DNA from: Janibacter sp. Soil728
GTDB taxonomy: Bacteria > Actinomycetota > Actinomycetes > Actinomycetales > Dermatophilaceae
Assembly: GCF_001428305.1 (NCBI RefSeq)
Contig: NZ_LMRZ01000006.1
Span: 457,736-521,735 of the forward strand
Reading direction: 5' to 3'
Length of the DNA: 64,000 nucleotides
Within the stretch, counting starts at the first letter, position 1. Every line of letters begins with the position of its first letter. The notes below the pieces were generated by a model, which was not told the DNA's origin, made no database searches, and worked only from the letters and a program-made list of their open reading frames with translations. The position numbers were made by a program, and so were the translations under genes. Positions 25,246 to 34,627 of the stretch are shown piece by piece.

Positions 25246-25968
25246 TCAGAGCACGTTGTTGTTGAGGTAGGTCTGCAGGCGGGTGGTGGTCTGCGGCCCC
25301 CAGGCGCCGTCGACGTCCGCGCCGACCTTGCGCTGCAGGGCCTTGGTCGTCATCGGGCCGATCACGCCGTCGGGCGAGGACCCGACCTTGCGCTGCAGCG
25401 CCTGCTTGTCCGCCGAGTCGAGGTAGCCGTCCATCGGGCGACCGCCCCACTTCTCGATACCGGCGTTGGTCTTGGGGCCCATGACCCCGTCGACGACAAG
25501 GTCACCGTCGGCGGTGACGGGCGGACGCGTCGTGTCCCGCGAGGGGCGCTCTCCGCCGGTGTACGGGTCGACGGCCAGGCCGTTGGCGACGGTCAGCCCG
25601 GCGCGCACGGAGCAGACCGGCCAGGCACCGGGGCCCTGCACCTTGAGCACCTCCTGGGCGATCTCGATCTGCTGCGCACGAGAGGCCCGGTCGGCCGTGT
25701 AGGCGTACTTCTGCCCGCCGAAGCCCTTCCACGTCTGGAAGGAGAACTGCAGGCCGCCGTAGTAACCGTTGCCGGTGTTGATCGACCAGTTGTTCGTGGA
25801 CTCGCAGGCGGCGACGCGGTCCCAGACCGTGTCGGCCGCGCCTGCGGTGGAGGCGACCACGAAGCCACCGGCCACCAGGGAGCCGGCAGCGACGGCGCCG
25901 CCGGCGATGCGCAGGCGGCGGCCACGTCGGGAGACGGGCTGGTCCGGGAAGTCATTGGTGCTGAACAT
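25246..25968 (-). CDS. rpf: Resuscitation-promoting factor with peptidoglycan-binding repeats
   Basis: 240 residues. A signal region with a twin-Arg-like SRRGRRLR precedes the Rpf catalytic domain (VWDRVAACESTNNW with the catalytic Glu, GYYGGLQFSFQTWKGFGG). Then come three units of the form DGVxGPxTxxALQ, a peptidoglycan-binding-type repeat. Rpf enzymes cleave peptidoglycan and wake dormant cells. ATG 25968 follows GAGGAC. It is paralogous to the next gene upstream, so this is a tandem duplication with diverged linkers. Confidence 0.92.
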   Translation of the reverse strand: MFSTNDFPDQPVSRRGRRLRIAGGAVAAGSLVAGGFVVASTAGAADTVWDRVAACESTNNWSINTGNGYYGGLQFSFQTWKGFGGQKYAYTADRASRAQQIEIAQEVLKVQGPGAWPVCSVRAGLTVANGLAVDPYTGGERPSRDTTRPPVTADGDLVVDGVMGPKTNAGIEKWGGRPMDGYLDSADKQALQRKVGSSPDGVIGPMTTKALQRKVGADVDGAWGPQTTTRLQTYLNNNVL

Positions 25969-26139
25969 GAAGAGTCCTCGTGTCGGCGAAGCACGGGCAG
26001 GGGGTCCCCCGTGCAGGTCCGAGAGCGACGCTAAGGACTCAGCAGTCACACAGACAACATCTGCCACGTAAATACATACCTGTAACTCACGACCCTTCGT
26101 CACCTGTGACATCGGCTCCACAGGCGGGTTCAGGCATGA

Positions 26140-26179
26140 CGAAGGGGGGTCCGCACCGTGTGGTGCGAACCCCCCTTCG
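26140..26179. terminator. Terminator between the two rpf genes
   Basis: CGAAGGGGGGT (26140-26150) pairs with ACCCCCCTTCG (26169-26179), enclosing a second stem GCACC-GTGT-GGTGC. It lies downstream of the upstream rpf gene. The arms are themselves copies of the CGAAGGGRG-type 9-mer. Confidence 0.8.
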
Positions 26180-26223
26180 AGGAGGTGATGAGCTGGTGGA
26201 CCAGCTCGTCAGCCCAGAGTCGC

Positions 26224-27006
26224 TCAGCGAGCGTTGAGGTGGTTCTGGAGGGCCTTGGTGGTCTGCGGGCCCCAGATGCCGTCCTGGTGGGCGCCGACGA
26301 CCGACTGCAGCGCAGTGGTGGTCTTCGGGCCGATGATGCCGTCCTGGATGGTGCCGACCTTGGCCTGGAGGGCCTTGACGTCAGTGGCGCTCAGGGCGCC
26401 GTCCTGGGCGGTGCCGACCCAGCTCTCGATGGCGGCGTTGGTCTTGGGACCACGGATGCCGTCGACGATGAGGGAGCCAGCGGCCGGGGTGCGGACCTCA
26501 GAGCGCGAGGGCGCCTGCGGGGCCGGAGCGGCCTGCGGGGCGGGAGCCTCGGTCTTGGGGGCCGGGGCGGGCTCGGGGGCCGGGGCCGGCGCGGTCGAGC
26601 CGCCACCGGTCATGCCGTTGGCCTTGGTCAGGCCGGCCTTCTGCGAGCAGACGGGCCACGCGCCGGGACCCTGCGTCTGCAGGACCTTCTGCGCGATCTC
26701 GATCTGCTGGGCCTTGCTGGCCTGGTGGGCGTTGGCCGCGTACTGGCCACCGCCGAAACCCTGCCAGGTCTGGGAGGTGAACTGCAGGCCGCCGTAGAAG
26801 CCGTTGCCGGTGTTGATCGACCAGTTGCCGCCGCTCTCGCACGCTGCGACAGCGTCCCAGACGTTGGAGTTCGTGGAGGCGGACGCGCTCTGCGCGGTCG
26901 CCATCGAGCCGAGGGCGACAGACGCGCCGGCCACGGCGACACCGGCGATACGGCGGCGGGCGGGCGACGACTTCTCGACCAGGGAGTGCTTGGGGGAGTA
27001 GAACAT
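26224..27006 (-). CDS. rpf: Resuscitation-promoting factor with Ala/Pro linker
   Basis: 260 residues: signal peptide (cleavage near SASAST), Rpf domain ([21 protein letters not shown] and [18 protein letters not shown]), then a Pro/Ala/Glu linker of about 45 residues, then three repeats ([33 protein letters not shown]) for peptidoglycan binding. It is a secreted muralytic enzyme. The close similarity to the downstream gene points to a local duplication. A -35/-10 pair lies at 27090-27119. Confidence 0.92.
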   Translation of the reverse strand: MFYSPKHSLVEKSSPARRRIAGVAVAGASVALGSMATAQSASASTNSNVWDAVAACESGGNWSINTGNGFYGGLQFTSQTWQGFGGGQYAANAHQASKAQQIEIAQKVLQTQGPGAWPVCSQKAGLTKANGMTGGGSTAPAPAPEPAPAPKTEAPAPQAAPAPQAPSRSEVRTPAAGSLIVDGIRGPKTNAAIESWVGTAQDGALSATDVKALQAKVGTIQDGIIGPKTTTALQSVVGAHQDGIWGPQTTKALQNHLNAR

Positions 27007-27089
27007 TCGGTGGTTATTCCTTCCACGAGGTTCAGGGGGCTTCGTGGTGAAGCTGCCAGAAGGTCTGGCGTCATTCGCGGACGGCGGGA

Positions 27090-27119
27090 ACGTTACCTTC
27101 CCGTGACCTAATGAGTCAA
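27090..27119 (-). promoter_or_regulatory. Promoter of the upstream rpf gene
   Basis: On the minus strand TTGACT (27114-27119) and TAACGT (27090-27095) are separated by 18 bp, giving transcription start near 27083 and a leader of about 77 nt. Confidence 0.55.
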
Positions 27120-27148
27120 ACAAGCGTCAACGAGCCCCCGGCGCGGAG

Positions 27149-28834
27149 TCAGACGATGTCCCAGCCGTCTTCGTCCCGGCCTGCGCCATCCTGCGCCACC
27201 GTGGCCCGGCGCCGTTGTGCCACAGGGGCATCCAGCGGGGCGGCGAGGCGGTCGCCCAGGGTGTTACCCGTGGCGACAGCCATGATCACGCCGAAGGCGC
27301 CCAGCACGCTGAAGAGGCCAGCCGTCGAGTTGGCTCCGTCGGCGACGGTCGACTGACTGCTCATGTGGTACAGCCCGATGAAGATCGCCAGACCGGGGTA
27401 GAGACCGAATGATGCCGGCACCGACAGGGTCAGGGCAGGTGCGTCCATGCGCAGCGCGATGTAGCGCGCGAGGAAGCCGATGGCCACGGCTGCGACACCG
27501 GTCGCGGTGACCCGGCCGATACCCAGATGGACGAGACCGGCCGCGGTCGCGACACCGACCGTGCACAGGACCGCCGAGGGGAGCATCATGCGACGGCTCC
27601 CCTGCAGGGTGATCGAGCCTGCGAGCCCGATGAGCGCCGACCCACCGAGGACCAGCGGCAGGCTGGCCGAGGCCCAGGCGAGCTTGTCCAGCGGCGGCGG
27701 GATGAGCCCCAGGTCGAGCAGCTCACCGAGCTGGAGCGACAGACCCAGCCCACCCGCGACACCGACGATGAGGCCGAAGGTGTGCAGCAGGACGGCGAAG
27801 AGCCGCGCCGTGCCCGTGACGGGGAAGCCCGACAGCACGTCCTCCATCGCGGAGATCAGGGTGCGCGATGGCAGCAGGGCGACGATCCCACCGGCGACGA
27901 TGAAGGCGAAGTCCGCGGGTGAGATCGGTATCAGGCCGTAGGTGCCCAGGATGTAGGAGCTGAAGGCGATCAGCGTGGCCGTGGCCCCACCGAGCGCCCC
28001 GAGGTAGAAGTCGGGCAGGTTGAGCCGGTGGACGAGCCCGGCCAGCAGGATCGTCACGCAGGCCGCGACCGCGGCCACGACGACACCCGGCAGGCTCGCT
28101 CCGAGGATCAGCGCGACACCGCTGGCGACGCCACCCTCGGCGAGGGTGACGAACCAGTGCGACCACATGCGGGGGGCCCGGGAGATCTCGCGCAGCTGGG
28201 CGTCGGCCTGCTCGACGTCGATCTCGCCGGAGACGAGGTCATCGACGAGGGCGTGCGTCATGGCCAGCCGCGCATAGTCCAGTCGTGGCTGGCGCACGAC
28301 CCGCAGCCGCGAGATCGTCTGGCCCGAGGCAGTGCGGCACTGCAGGTGCATCGACTGCATCGTCAGGTCGACGTCGAGGTCCTCCAGACCGGCGGCCACG
28401 CAGACCGCGATGGTCGCGGACTCCACGCCGGCCGCGCTGGACCCGGAGCGCAGCATCAGCTCGGCCACCCGCAGCGCCAGCTCCATCGCGTGGGCGGCGG
28501 CCCTCTCCTCGGCGACCGCTCGGGTGACACGCGGGTCGCGGTAGGGAGTGCCCCGCAAGGAGCCACGCAGCGGGATCGTCTCGGTCGGCTGATCGCCGCG
28601 CAGGGTCGGACGCCGCCTGGGCTTGGGTTGCGGGTGCTGGGGGATCGCACCGGTCTGCGGCTCGCTGCGCCGCTCCGGACGGCGACGTGGCCTCGGCTGT
28701 GGGCGCTGGGGCAACGCGCCGGCGTCGCTCCCGCCGCTGCGCTGGGGCAGCGCGCCGGCGTCGTTCTCGCCACGCGGAGTCGACCAGCGGCTCGGCCTCG
28801 AGCCGTAGGGCGGGGGCGGAGGGGGCGTGGTCAT
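27149..28834 (-). CDS. Threonine/serine exporter ThrE-like protein with long N-terminal tail
   Basis: 561 residues. The C-terminal 430 residues fit the ThrE family: a soluble region (MELALRVAELMLRSGSSAAGVE) and about ten membrane helices in two halves, exporting Thr/Ser. The first 130 residues are a Pro/Arg tail with repeats (DAGALPQR twice, TGAIPQH, PQPRPRRRPE, PQPKPRRRPT). The ATG overlaps the stop of the Ser/Thr kinase gene (ATGA), so the kinase may phosphorylate the tail, which is inference. Confidence 0.88.
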   Translation of the reverse strand: MTTPPPPPPYGSRPSRWSTPRGENDAGALPQRSGGSDAGALPQRPQPRPRRRPERRSEPQTGAIPQHPQPKPRRRPTLRGDQPTETIPLRGSLRGTPYRDPRVTRAVAEERAAAHAMELALRVAELMLRSGSSAAGVESATIAVCVAAGLEDLDVDLTMQSMHLQCRTASGQTISRLRVVRQPRLDYARLAMTHALVDDLVSGEIDVEQADAQLREISRAPRMWSHWFVTLAEGGVASGVALILGASLPGVVVAAVAACVTILLAGLVHRLNLPDFYLGALGGATATLIAFSSYILGTYGLIPISPADFAFIVAGGIVALLPSRTLISAMEDVLSGFPVTGTARLFAVLLHTFGLIVGVAGGLGLSLQLGELLDLGLIPPPLDKLAWASASLPLVLGGSALIGLAGSITLQGSRRMMLPSAVLCTVGVATAAGLVHLGIGRVTATGVAAVAIGFLARYIALRMDAPALTLSVPASFGLYPGLAIFIGLYHMSSQSTVADGANSTAGLFSVLGAFGVIMAVATGNTLGDRLAAPLDAPVAQRRRATVAQDGAGRDEDGWDIV

Positions 28835-30552
28835 CGGCCGGGGAGCTGGTCCGGGCTGGGCAGCGGCGACCCGAGCGAGGGCCACCACGAGACGTCGATG
28901 GCCCCGACGGCGAGCGCACCGAGCACTCCGACGGCAAGGACGAGGAGTGCGGCCACGACCACCAGGCGCAACGCGGGCGGACCCGTGACGCTCCGAGCCA
29001 TGCTGCGACTCCCCCGGCGCAGGCTGGGGCCGCCGGGCCCCCACCAGCCGATGAGCAGCGCGAGGAGGGCGCCCACGGCCAGCGGCACCGGAGAGTCCAG
29101 ACGCACGCCACGCCCGTCGACCGTGCTCTGCGCGAGCGCGGTCGCGAGAACACCGGCAGCGCCCACGGCGAGCGGTAGCAGCGCGGCCACGACAGTCGTC
29201 ACAGCTGCGCCGACGAGCTGCAGCGGCGCCGAGGCGACCGCGGCCACGCCGTCACTGCGACGGCGGCCGAAGCGGTGACGGCGACGCACGGTCGCGGTCA
29301 TCGAGCGGTCGATGGTGCGGGCCGACCAGGACCAGCAGACGGCCACTGCGAGCCCGACCCACGGGAGCGCGGTCACCAGCGCCACACCCCCCACGAGGAG
29401 CGCGGCCAGGACATCACTGCGTCGGGCCTTGCCGATGCGCGGGTCGCCGGGGCGTTCGAGCATCCCGGCTTGGGCACCGGGACTCGGACTCGGGCTCGGT
29501 TGCGTACCGGGCCACGGTGCACGTCCGCCCGGCGCCGGCGCCGGCCCGGGGGGCGTCGGGGCAGGAGCGGGGTCGGTCCAGTCGCCCTGCCCCCACGGGG
29601 CGGGCGGCTCGGCGCGTGGTGCAGGCGCGACGGGCGGCAGGGCTCGAGTCGCGTCGGGACGCAGGACCCGGGTGCGCTGCGGGAGCACCTCGGTCACGGG
29701 CCTGCCGCGCGCCCACGCCTCGAGGGCCATGAGGACCTCGTCGGCGTCGGGTCGTCGGCTCGGGTCCGGAGCGAGGGCGGCGTGGAGCAGCGGCGCCAGC
29801 TGAGGGTCGACATCGCGCAGATCGGCGTCGCCACGGCAGACCCGGGCGAGGACGGCCTCCATCCCCCCACGGCCGAAGGGGGAGCGGCCGGTGGCGGCGA
29901 AGACGAGGGTGGCTGCCCAGCCCCACCAGTCCGTGGCAGGGGTGACGTCACCCCCTTCGACCAGCTCGGGCGAGAGGTACCCGGGAGTGCCCATCACGAG
30001 GCCGGTCATCGTCATCCGCGAGGTCTCGGCCACGTGGGCGATGCCGAAGTCGATGACGACCGGGTCGTCGTCGAGCAGGAGTACGTTGCCGGGCTTGAGG
30101 TCACGGTGGATGACACCGACGTCATGGATGGCGCGCAGGGCCTCGGTCAGGCCGCGCGCCAAGGTCAGCAGGCTCTCCGCACCGAGCGGCCCGTCCTCGC
30201 GAACACGCTGCTCGAGGCTCGGCCCGGGGACGTAGCGGGTGACGATGTAGGGCTGGTCGGCCTCCAGGTCCGCGTCGAAGACGGGCGCAATCCGCTGGGA
30301 GCGCACCCGCGCCAAGGTGTCGACCTCGCGGGCCAGTCGGGCCCGGGCGTCCTCGTCGTGGGCCACATGGGCGCGCAGGACCTTGATCGCCACCGCTCGG
30401 CCACGGGCGTCGAGAGCGAGGTGGACGATGCCCATCCCGCCCTGCCCCAGCTGCTGGAGCACCCGGTAGGGACCGATGGTGTCGAAGTCGCCCACACCCA
30501 CATCCCCGCGCCCGTCAGGGGCGGGGTCGTCCCCGAGGAGCTGTGTCGTCAT
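28831..30552 (-). CDS. Membrane Ser/Thr protein kinase (PknB-like)
   Basis: 573 residues. The kinase domain covers about residues 27-285: the Gly loop LGQGGMGIVH, the Lys in VAIKVL, the catalytic loop HRDLKPGN and VIDFGIAH, with an activation loop rich in Thr (SRMTMTGLVMGTPGYLSPE). A long Pro/Ala linker and about six hydrophobic segments form the C-terminal half, with no PASTA repeats. It is coupled to the thrE-like gene. The stretch DWWGWA replaces the usual DVWSLG. Confidence 0.92.
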   Translation of the reverse strand: MTTQLLGDDPAPDGRGDVGVGDFDTIGPYRVLQQLGQGGMGIVHLALDARGRAVAIKVLRAHVAHDEDARARLAREVDTLARVRSQRIAPVFDADLEADQPYIVTRYVPGPSLEQRVREDGPLGAESLLTLARGLTEALRAIHDVGVIHRDLKPGNVLLLDDDPVVIDFGIAHVAETSRMTMTGLVMGTPGYLSPELVEGGDVTPATDWWGWAATLVFAATGRSPFGRGGMEAVLARVCRGDADLRDVDPQLAPLLHAALAPDPSRRPDADEVLMALEAWARGRPVTEVLPQRTRVLRPDATRALPPVAPAPRAEPPAPWGQGDWTDPAPAPTPPGPAPAPGGRAPWPGTQPSPSPSPGAQAGMLERPGDPRIGKARRSDVLAALLVGGVALVTALPWVGLAVAVCWSWSARTIDRSMTATVRRRHRFGRRRSDGVAAVASAPLQLVGAAVTTVVAALLPLAVGAAGVLATALAQSTVDGRGVRLDSPVPLAVGALLALLIGWWGPGGPSLRRGSRSMARSVTGPPALRLVVVAALLVLAVGVLGALAVGAIDVSWWPSLGSPLPSPDQLPGR

Positions 30553-30622
30553 GCCCCCAAGAGTAGAAGGCTTGGCATGGGAGGTGTCGGAGCATCGCCT
30601 GTGTGCCTCCTGAGGGTCGGTG

Positions 30623-31051
30623 CTACTGGGTGATGTAGGCCTCGAGCTGGTCGCGCTCGGCCGACAGGTCGCGGATGCGGTGTGCGACGACGTCACCGAT
30701 GCTGACGATGGCCACGAGCTTGCCCTCCCGCACCACCGGGACGTGTCGGACGCGCCGCTCGGTCATCTGGGTCGCGAGGTCCCTCACCTCGTCGTGCTCG
30801 CCGCAGGTGTGGACCTCAGCCGTCATGATCGCGCTCACCGGGCCCTCGAGGACCGCGACGCCGTCACGATGGATGCCGCGCACCACATCGCGCTCGGAGA
30901 CGATGCCGTCGACACTGCCCTCCCCGGAGGAGACCACCACGGCACCGATGCGGTGCTCCGCCAAGAGGGCGAGGAGCTGACCGACGGTGGAGTCCGGCGT
31001 CACGGTCACGACGTCGGTGCCCTTGTTGCGCAGCACATCCGAGATCTTCAT
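30623..31051 (-). CDS. CBS-domain protein
   Basis: 142 residues made of two CBS domains (about 8-60 and 75-130), with no effector domain. CBS pairs bind adenosine nucleotides and act as energy sensors. It lies 70 bp upstream of the kinase gene on the same strand. It resembles the hypoxic-response type of stand-alone CBS protein, with no exact assignment. Confidence 0.85.
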   Translation of the reverse strand: MKISDVLRNKGTDVVTVTPDSTVGQLLALLAEHRIGAVVVSSGEGSVDGIVSERDVVRGIHRDGVAVLEGPVSAIMTAEVHTCGEHDEVRDLATQMTERRVRHVPVVREGKLVAIVSIGDVVAHRIRDLSAERDQLEAYITQ

Positions 31052-31137
31052 GTATCGACGTTACTGGTCCGGGAGCGTCGGGGGAAGGGCACGCGGGTAC
31101 ATATGGTGGACCCACCCACTCCTGGAGGTACAGCACC

Positions 31138-32574
31138 GTGCCACGTCAGCACACATTCGACCTCGTCATCGCCGCCAACCGACTGCCCGTCGACCGCGTC
31201 GCGACCCCCGACGGAGGCCACGAGTGGCACCGCTCCCCCGGAGGCCTCGTCACCGCCATGGACTCGGTGATGCGCGGCCGCGAGGGCGCCTGGGTCGGGT
31301 GGGCGGGCGAGCCCGGTGAGGCTCCCGCTCCCTTCGAGGAGTCGGGGATGTGGCTGCACCCCGTGCCCCTGTCGGAGGAGGAGCTGACGACCTTCTACGA
31401 GGGCTTCAGCAACGAGACCCTGTGGCCGATCTACCACGACGTCATCGTGCCGGCCCACTTCCACCGTGAGTGGTGGCAGGACTACCAGCGCGTCAACGAG
31501 CGCTTCGCCGAGGCCGTGTGCCAGGTCGCGGCGAAGGGAGCCAAGGTCTGGATCCACGACTACCAGCTCCAGCTCGTGCCGGCCATGGTGCGCAGGCTGC
31601 GGCCCGACCTGCGCATCGGCTGGTTCAACCACATCCCCTTCCCTCCGGTCGAGCTCTTCGCCCAGCTGCCCTGGCGCTCGCAGATCCTCGACGGCCTGCT
31701 CGGCGCGGACTACCTCGGCTTCCAGCGGGCCACCGATGCGCAGAACTTCGTCCGAGCCGCCCGTCAGCTCGACGGACGTGCGACCCGCGGCGAGTGCGTG
31801 ACGACGCAGGACGCCAATGGTGACGAGCGGGTGGTCCGTGCCTCGGCCGTCCCGATCAGCATCGACTACGAGGGCCTGGAGGCGCTGGCCAAGAGCGACG
31901 CGGTCCAGAAGCGGGCCGCGCAGATCCGCACCTCGCTGGGCGATCCCGACGTCGTCCTGCTGGGGATCGACCGCCTCGACTACACCAAGGGGATCCGCCA
32001 CCGCCTCAAGGCCTACGAGGAGCTGCTGGCGCAGGACGCCTTCCGGCCGCCCGAGGTGACCTTCGTGCAGGTGGCGACCCCGAGCCGTGAGCGCGTGGGG
32101 GCCTACAAGGACCTGCGCTCCGAGGTGGAGGCGACCGTCGGGCGGATCAACGGAACCTACTCCGCGCTCGGCTCGCCCGCCGTGCACTACCTGCACCAGA
32201 GCTACCCGCGAGACGAGATGGCCGCGCTCTTCCAGGTGGCGGACGTCATGCTCGTCACCCCGCTGCGCGATGGCATGAACCTCGTCGCCAAGGAGTACGT
32301 CACCTGCCGGCACGACCTGGGCGGGGCGCTGGTGCTCAGCGAGTTCACCGGGGCCTGGCACGAGCTGCAGCAGTCCTTCGTGTGCAACCCGCACGACATC
32401 GAGGGGCTGAAGCAGACGATGCTGCGCGCCATCAGCACCGACCCCAAGGACAAGCGTCGCCTCATGCGCGCCTCCCGCCGTCGCGTGGCCGAGCACGACG
32501 TGCAGCGCTGGGCCGACCGCTTCCTCACCAACCTCGAGATGGCACCCGAGCGTCCCCCGGCGAAGGGGGCATGA
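31138..32574 (+). CDS. otsA: Trehalose-6-phosphate synthase
   Basis: 478 residues, GT20 family. It makes trehalose-6-phosphate from UDP-glucose and glucose-6-phosphate. Family blocks include ANRLPVDR, WVGWAGEPG, WIHDYQLQLVP, GWFNHIPFP, LLGIDRLDYTKG and RDGMNLVAKEYV. The start GTG follows CTGGAGG. The stop overlaps the otsB ATG (ATGA). Trehalose serves as osmoprotectant and precursor of cell-envelope lipids. Confidence 0.95.
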   Translation: MPRQHTFDLVIAANRLPVDRVATPDGGHEWHRSPGGLVTAMDSVMRGREGAWVGWAGEPGEAPAPFEESGMWLHPVPLSEEELTTFYEGFSNETLWPIYHDVIVPAHFHREWWQDYQRVNERFAEAVCQVAAKGAKVWIHDYQLQLVPAMVRRLRPDLRIGWFNHIPFPPVELFAQLPWRSQILDGLLGADYLGFQRATDAQNFVRAARQLDGRATRGECVTTQDANGDERVVRASAVPISIDYEGLEALAKSDAVQKRAAQIRTSLGDPDVVLLGIDRLDYTKGIRHRLKAYEELLAQDAFRPPEVTFVQVATPSRERVGAYKDLRSEVEATVGRINGTYSALGSPAVHYLHQSYPRDEMAALFQVADVMLVTPLRDGMNLVAKEYVTCRHDLGGALVLSEFTGAWHELQQSFVCNPHDIEGLKQTMLRAISTDPKDKRRLMRASRRRVAEHDVQRWADRFLTNLEMAPERPPAKGA

Positions 32575-33329
32575 CGGTGCCCCTCCCCCAGGAGGTCACC
32601 ACGGCTCTGGCCGCGGTCGCGGCCGTGCCGCGACTGCTCGTGGCGACCGACTTCGACGGGGTGCTCGCTCCCTTCGTCCTCGACCCCATGGACTCCCGGG
32701 CCCAGCCGGGCACCATCGAGACGCTCACCGATCTCGCTGCGGCGCAAGGCACCTGGGCTGCGGTGGTGTCCGGCCGCGACCTGGCCACCCTCGAGCGGCT
32801 CACCGGTCTGGCCGGCACGGCTGTCGCCCGCATCGGCAGCCACGGCGGCGAGTCCAGCGCCGGCACGGTCCTGCCGGAGGGCACCAGCGAGGCCGTCGCC
32901 GCGCTGCGCGAGCGCGTCGAGCGGGCGGTCGCCGACCGCGACCCGCGGATCCGTCTCGAGCACAAGCCGACGGCCGTCGTGCTGCACACCCGGGGCCTGC
33001 CCCCCGAGGTCCTGCCGGTCGCGGAGGCGATCGCGACCGAGGCAGCCGCGGCCGAGGGCGTCACCCACCTCGCGGGCAAGGGCGTCCACGAGCTGAGCGT
33101 GGTGCGCGCCGACAAGGGCACCGCGCTGCGCGCCCTGGCCGCCACCCTCGAGGTCGACGCCACCGTCTACCTCGGCGACGACGTGACCGACGAGCACGTC
33201 TTCACCGTGCTGGGCCCCGACGACGTGGGGATCAAGGTCGGGCCCGGCGAGAGCGCCGCCCGGCTGCGCGTGGACGACTGCACGCACGTGCCCGAGGTGC
33301 TGGCCGCGCTGTCCTCCCTTCGCTCCTGA
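32571..33329 (+). CDS. otsB: Trehalose-6-phosphate phosphatase
   Basis: 252 residues, HAD superfamily. The nucleophile motif is DFDGVLAPF, the Ser of motif II lies in VVSGRD, the Lys in ADKGTALR and the Asp pair in YLGDDVTDEHVF. It dephosphorylates trehalose-6-phosphate. It is translationally coupled to otsA. Confidence 0.95.
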   Translation: MTVPLPQEVTTALAAVAAVPRLLVATDFDGVLAPFVLDPMDSRAQPGTIETLTDLAAAQGTWAAVVSGRDLATLERLTGLAGTAVARIGSHGGESSAGTVLPEGTSEAVAALRERVERAVADRDPRIRLEHKPTAVVLHTRGLPPEVLPVAEAIATEAAAAEGVTHLAGKGVHELSVVRADKGTALRALAATLEVDATVYLGDDVTDEHVFTVLGPDDVGIKVGPGESAARLRVDDCTHVPEVLAALSSLRS

Positions 33330-33379
33330 GGTTGGGCCACACTGGGCGAATGGGCCCTCCGGGCCCGGAGGGAGGAGCC

Positions 33380-34627
33380 ATGCCCCTGGACATCTCCGCT
33401 GCCCAGCCCGACCCGGCCCTGCTCGACCTGCCGTGGTCGACCCCGCTGGAGGACTGGCCCGGCGACCTGCTGGCGGCCCTGCCTCGCGGCATCTCCCGGC
33501 ACGTCGTGCGCTTCGCGCACCTCTCCGGCGGGATCGTCGCGGTCAAGGAGATCAAGGCCGACATCGCGCGCAACGAGTACCGCCTGCTGCGTCAGCTGCG
33601 CCGCCTCGACCTGCCGTGCGTCATCCCGCTCGCCGTCGTGACGGGCCGCGTCGACGCCGACGGGCAGCCCCTGGACGCCTGCCTGGTCACCCGGCACCTG
33701 CAGTTCTCCCTCCCCTACCGCGTCGTCTTCGGTCAGCACCTGCGCGAGGACACCGCGATACGGCTCGCGGATGCTCTCGCCGTGCTTCTCGTCCGACTGC
33801 ACATGACCGGCTTCTTCTGGGGCGATGTCTCCTTGTCCAACACGCTCTTCCGCCGCGATGCAGGCGCCTTCTCCGCCTATCTCGTCGACGCCGAGACGGG
33901 CGAGCTGCACGACAGCCTGAGCGACGGGCAGCGCGAGCACGACCTCGACCTGGCCCAGACCAACATCGCGGGCGAGCTGATGGACCTCGCCGCCGGCGGC
34001 TACCTGCCCGAGGGACTCGACCCGATCGACGTCTCCGCCGACCTCATCGACCGCTACCGGGGCCTGTGGCAGGAGCTCACCGGCGACGAGTGGTTCGACT
34101 CCGGCGAGCGCTGGCGGGTCGACGAGCGGATCCGGCGGCTCAACCTGCTCGGCTTCGACGTCGACGAGCTGGCCATCACCACCGACCTGGACGGCACCCA
34201 CCTGCGGATCGAGCCCAAGGTCGTCGACGCCGGGCACCACAGTCGCCGCCTGCTGCGCCTCACCGGCCTCGACGTGGAGGAGAACCAGGCCCGCCGCCTG
34301 CTCAACGACCTCGACTCCTACCGTGCGGCCACCGACCGGCAGGGCGACGACGAGTCCCTCGTGGCCCACGACTGGCTCACCCGGGTCTACCAGCCGACGG
34401 CCGCTGCCGTCCCCGAGGAGCTGCGGGCCAAGCTCGAGCCGGCCGAGCTCTTCCACGAGATCCTCGAGCACCGTTGGTACATGGCCGAGCGCGTCGGGCA
34501 CGATGTCCACATCAGGGACGCGATCAGGGACTACCTGCGTGAGGTCCTGCCGAGCAAGCCCGACGAGCAGGCGGTCATGGGTGTCGACACCCAGATGCTG
34601 CCCGTCGTCGACAAGGAGACGAGATGA
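33380..34627 (+). CDS. DUF4032 kinase-like protein
   Basis: 415 residues with ATG 33380 preceded by GGAGG at 33371-33375. The N-terminal half looks like a kinase-fold domain (HLSGGIVAVKEIKADIA with a Lys, FFWGDVSLSNTLF at the catalytic-loop position, YLVDAETGEL at the Mg-binding position), similar to RIO/WaaP-type kinases. The C-terminal half is the DUF4032 part. The function is unknown; the position after otsAB and coupling to the RDD gene (ATGA) may be incidental. Confidence 0.82.
   Translation: MPLDISAAQPDPALLDLPWSTPLEDWPGDLLAALPRGISRHVVRFAHLSGGIVAVKEIKADIARNEYRLLRQLRRLDLPCVIPLAVVTGRVDADGQPLDACLVTRHLQFSLPYRVVFGQHLREDTAIRLADALAVLLVRLHMTGFFWGDVSLSNTLFRRDAGAFSAYLVDAETGELHDSLSDGQREHDLDLAQTNIAGELMDLAAGGYLPEGLDPIDVSADLIDRYRGLWQELTGDEWFDSGERWRVDERIRRLNLLGFDVDELAITTDLDGTHLRIEPKVVDAGHHSRRLLRLTGLDVEENQARRLLNDLDSYRAATDRQGDDESLVAHDWLTRVYQPTAAAVPEELRAKLEPAELFHEILEHRWYMAERVGHDVHIRDAIRDYLREVLPSKPDEQAVMGVDTQMLPVVDKETR

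Noticed and set aside
25969-26140. Possible c-di-AMP (ydaO) riboswitch upstream of rpf
   Set aside because: Rpf genes often have one, but I could not find the conserved riboswitch core here on the minus strand.
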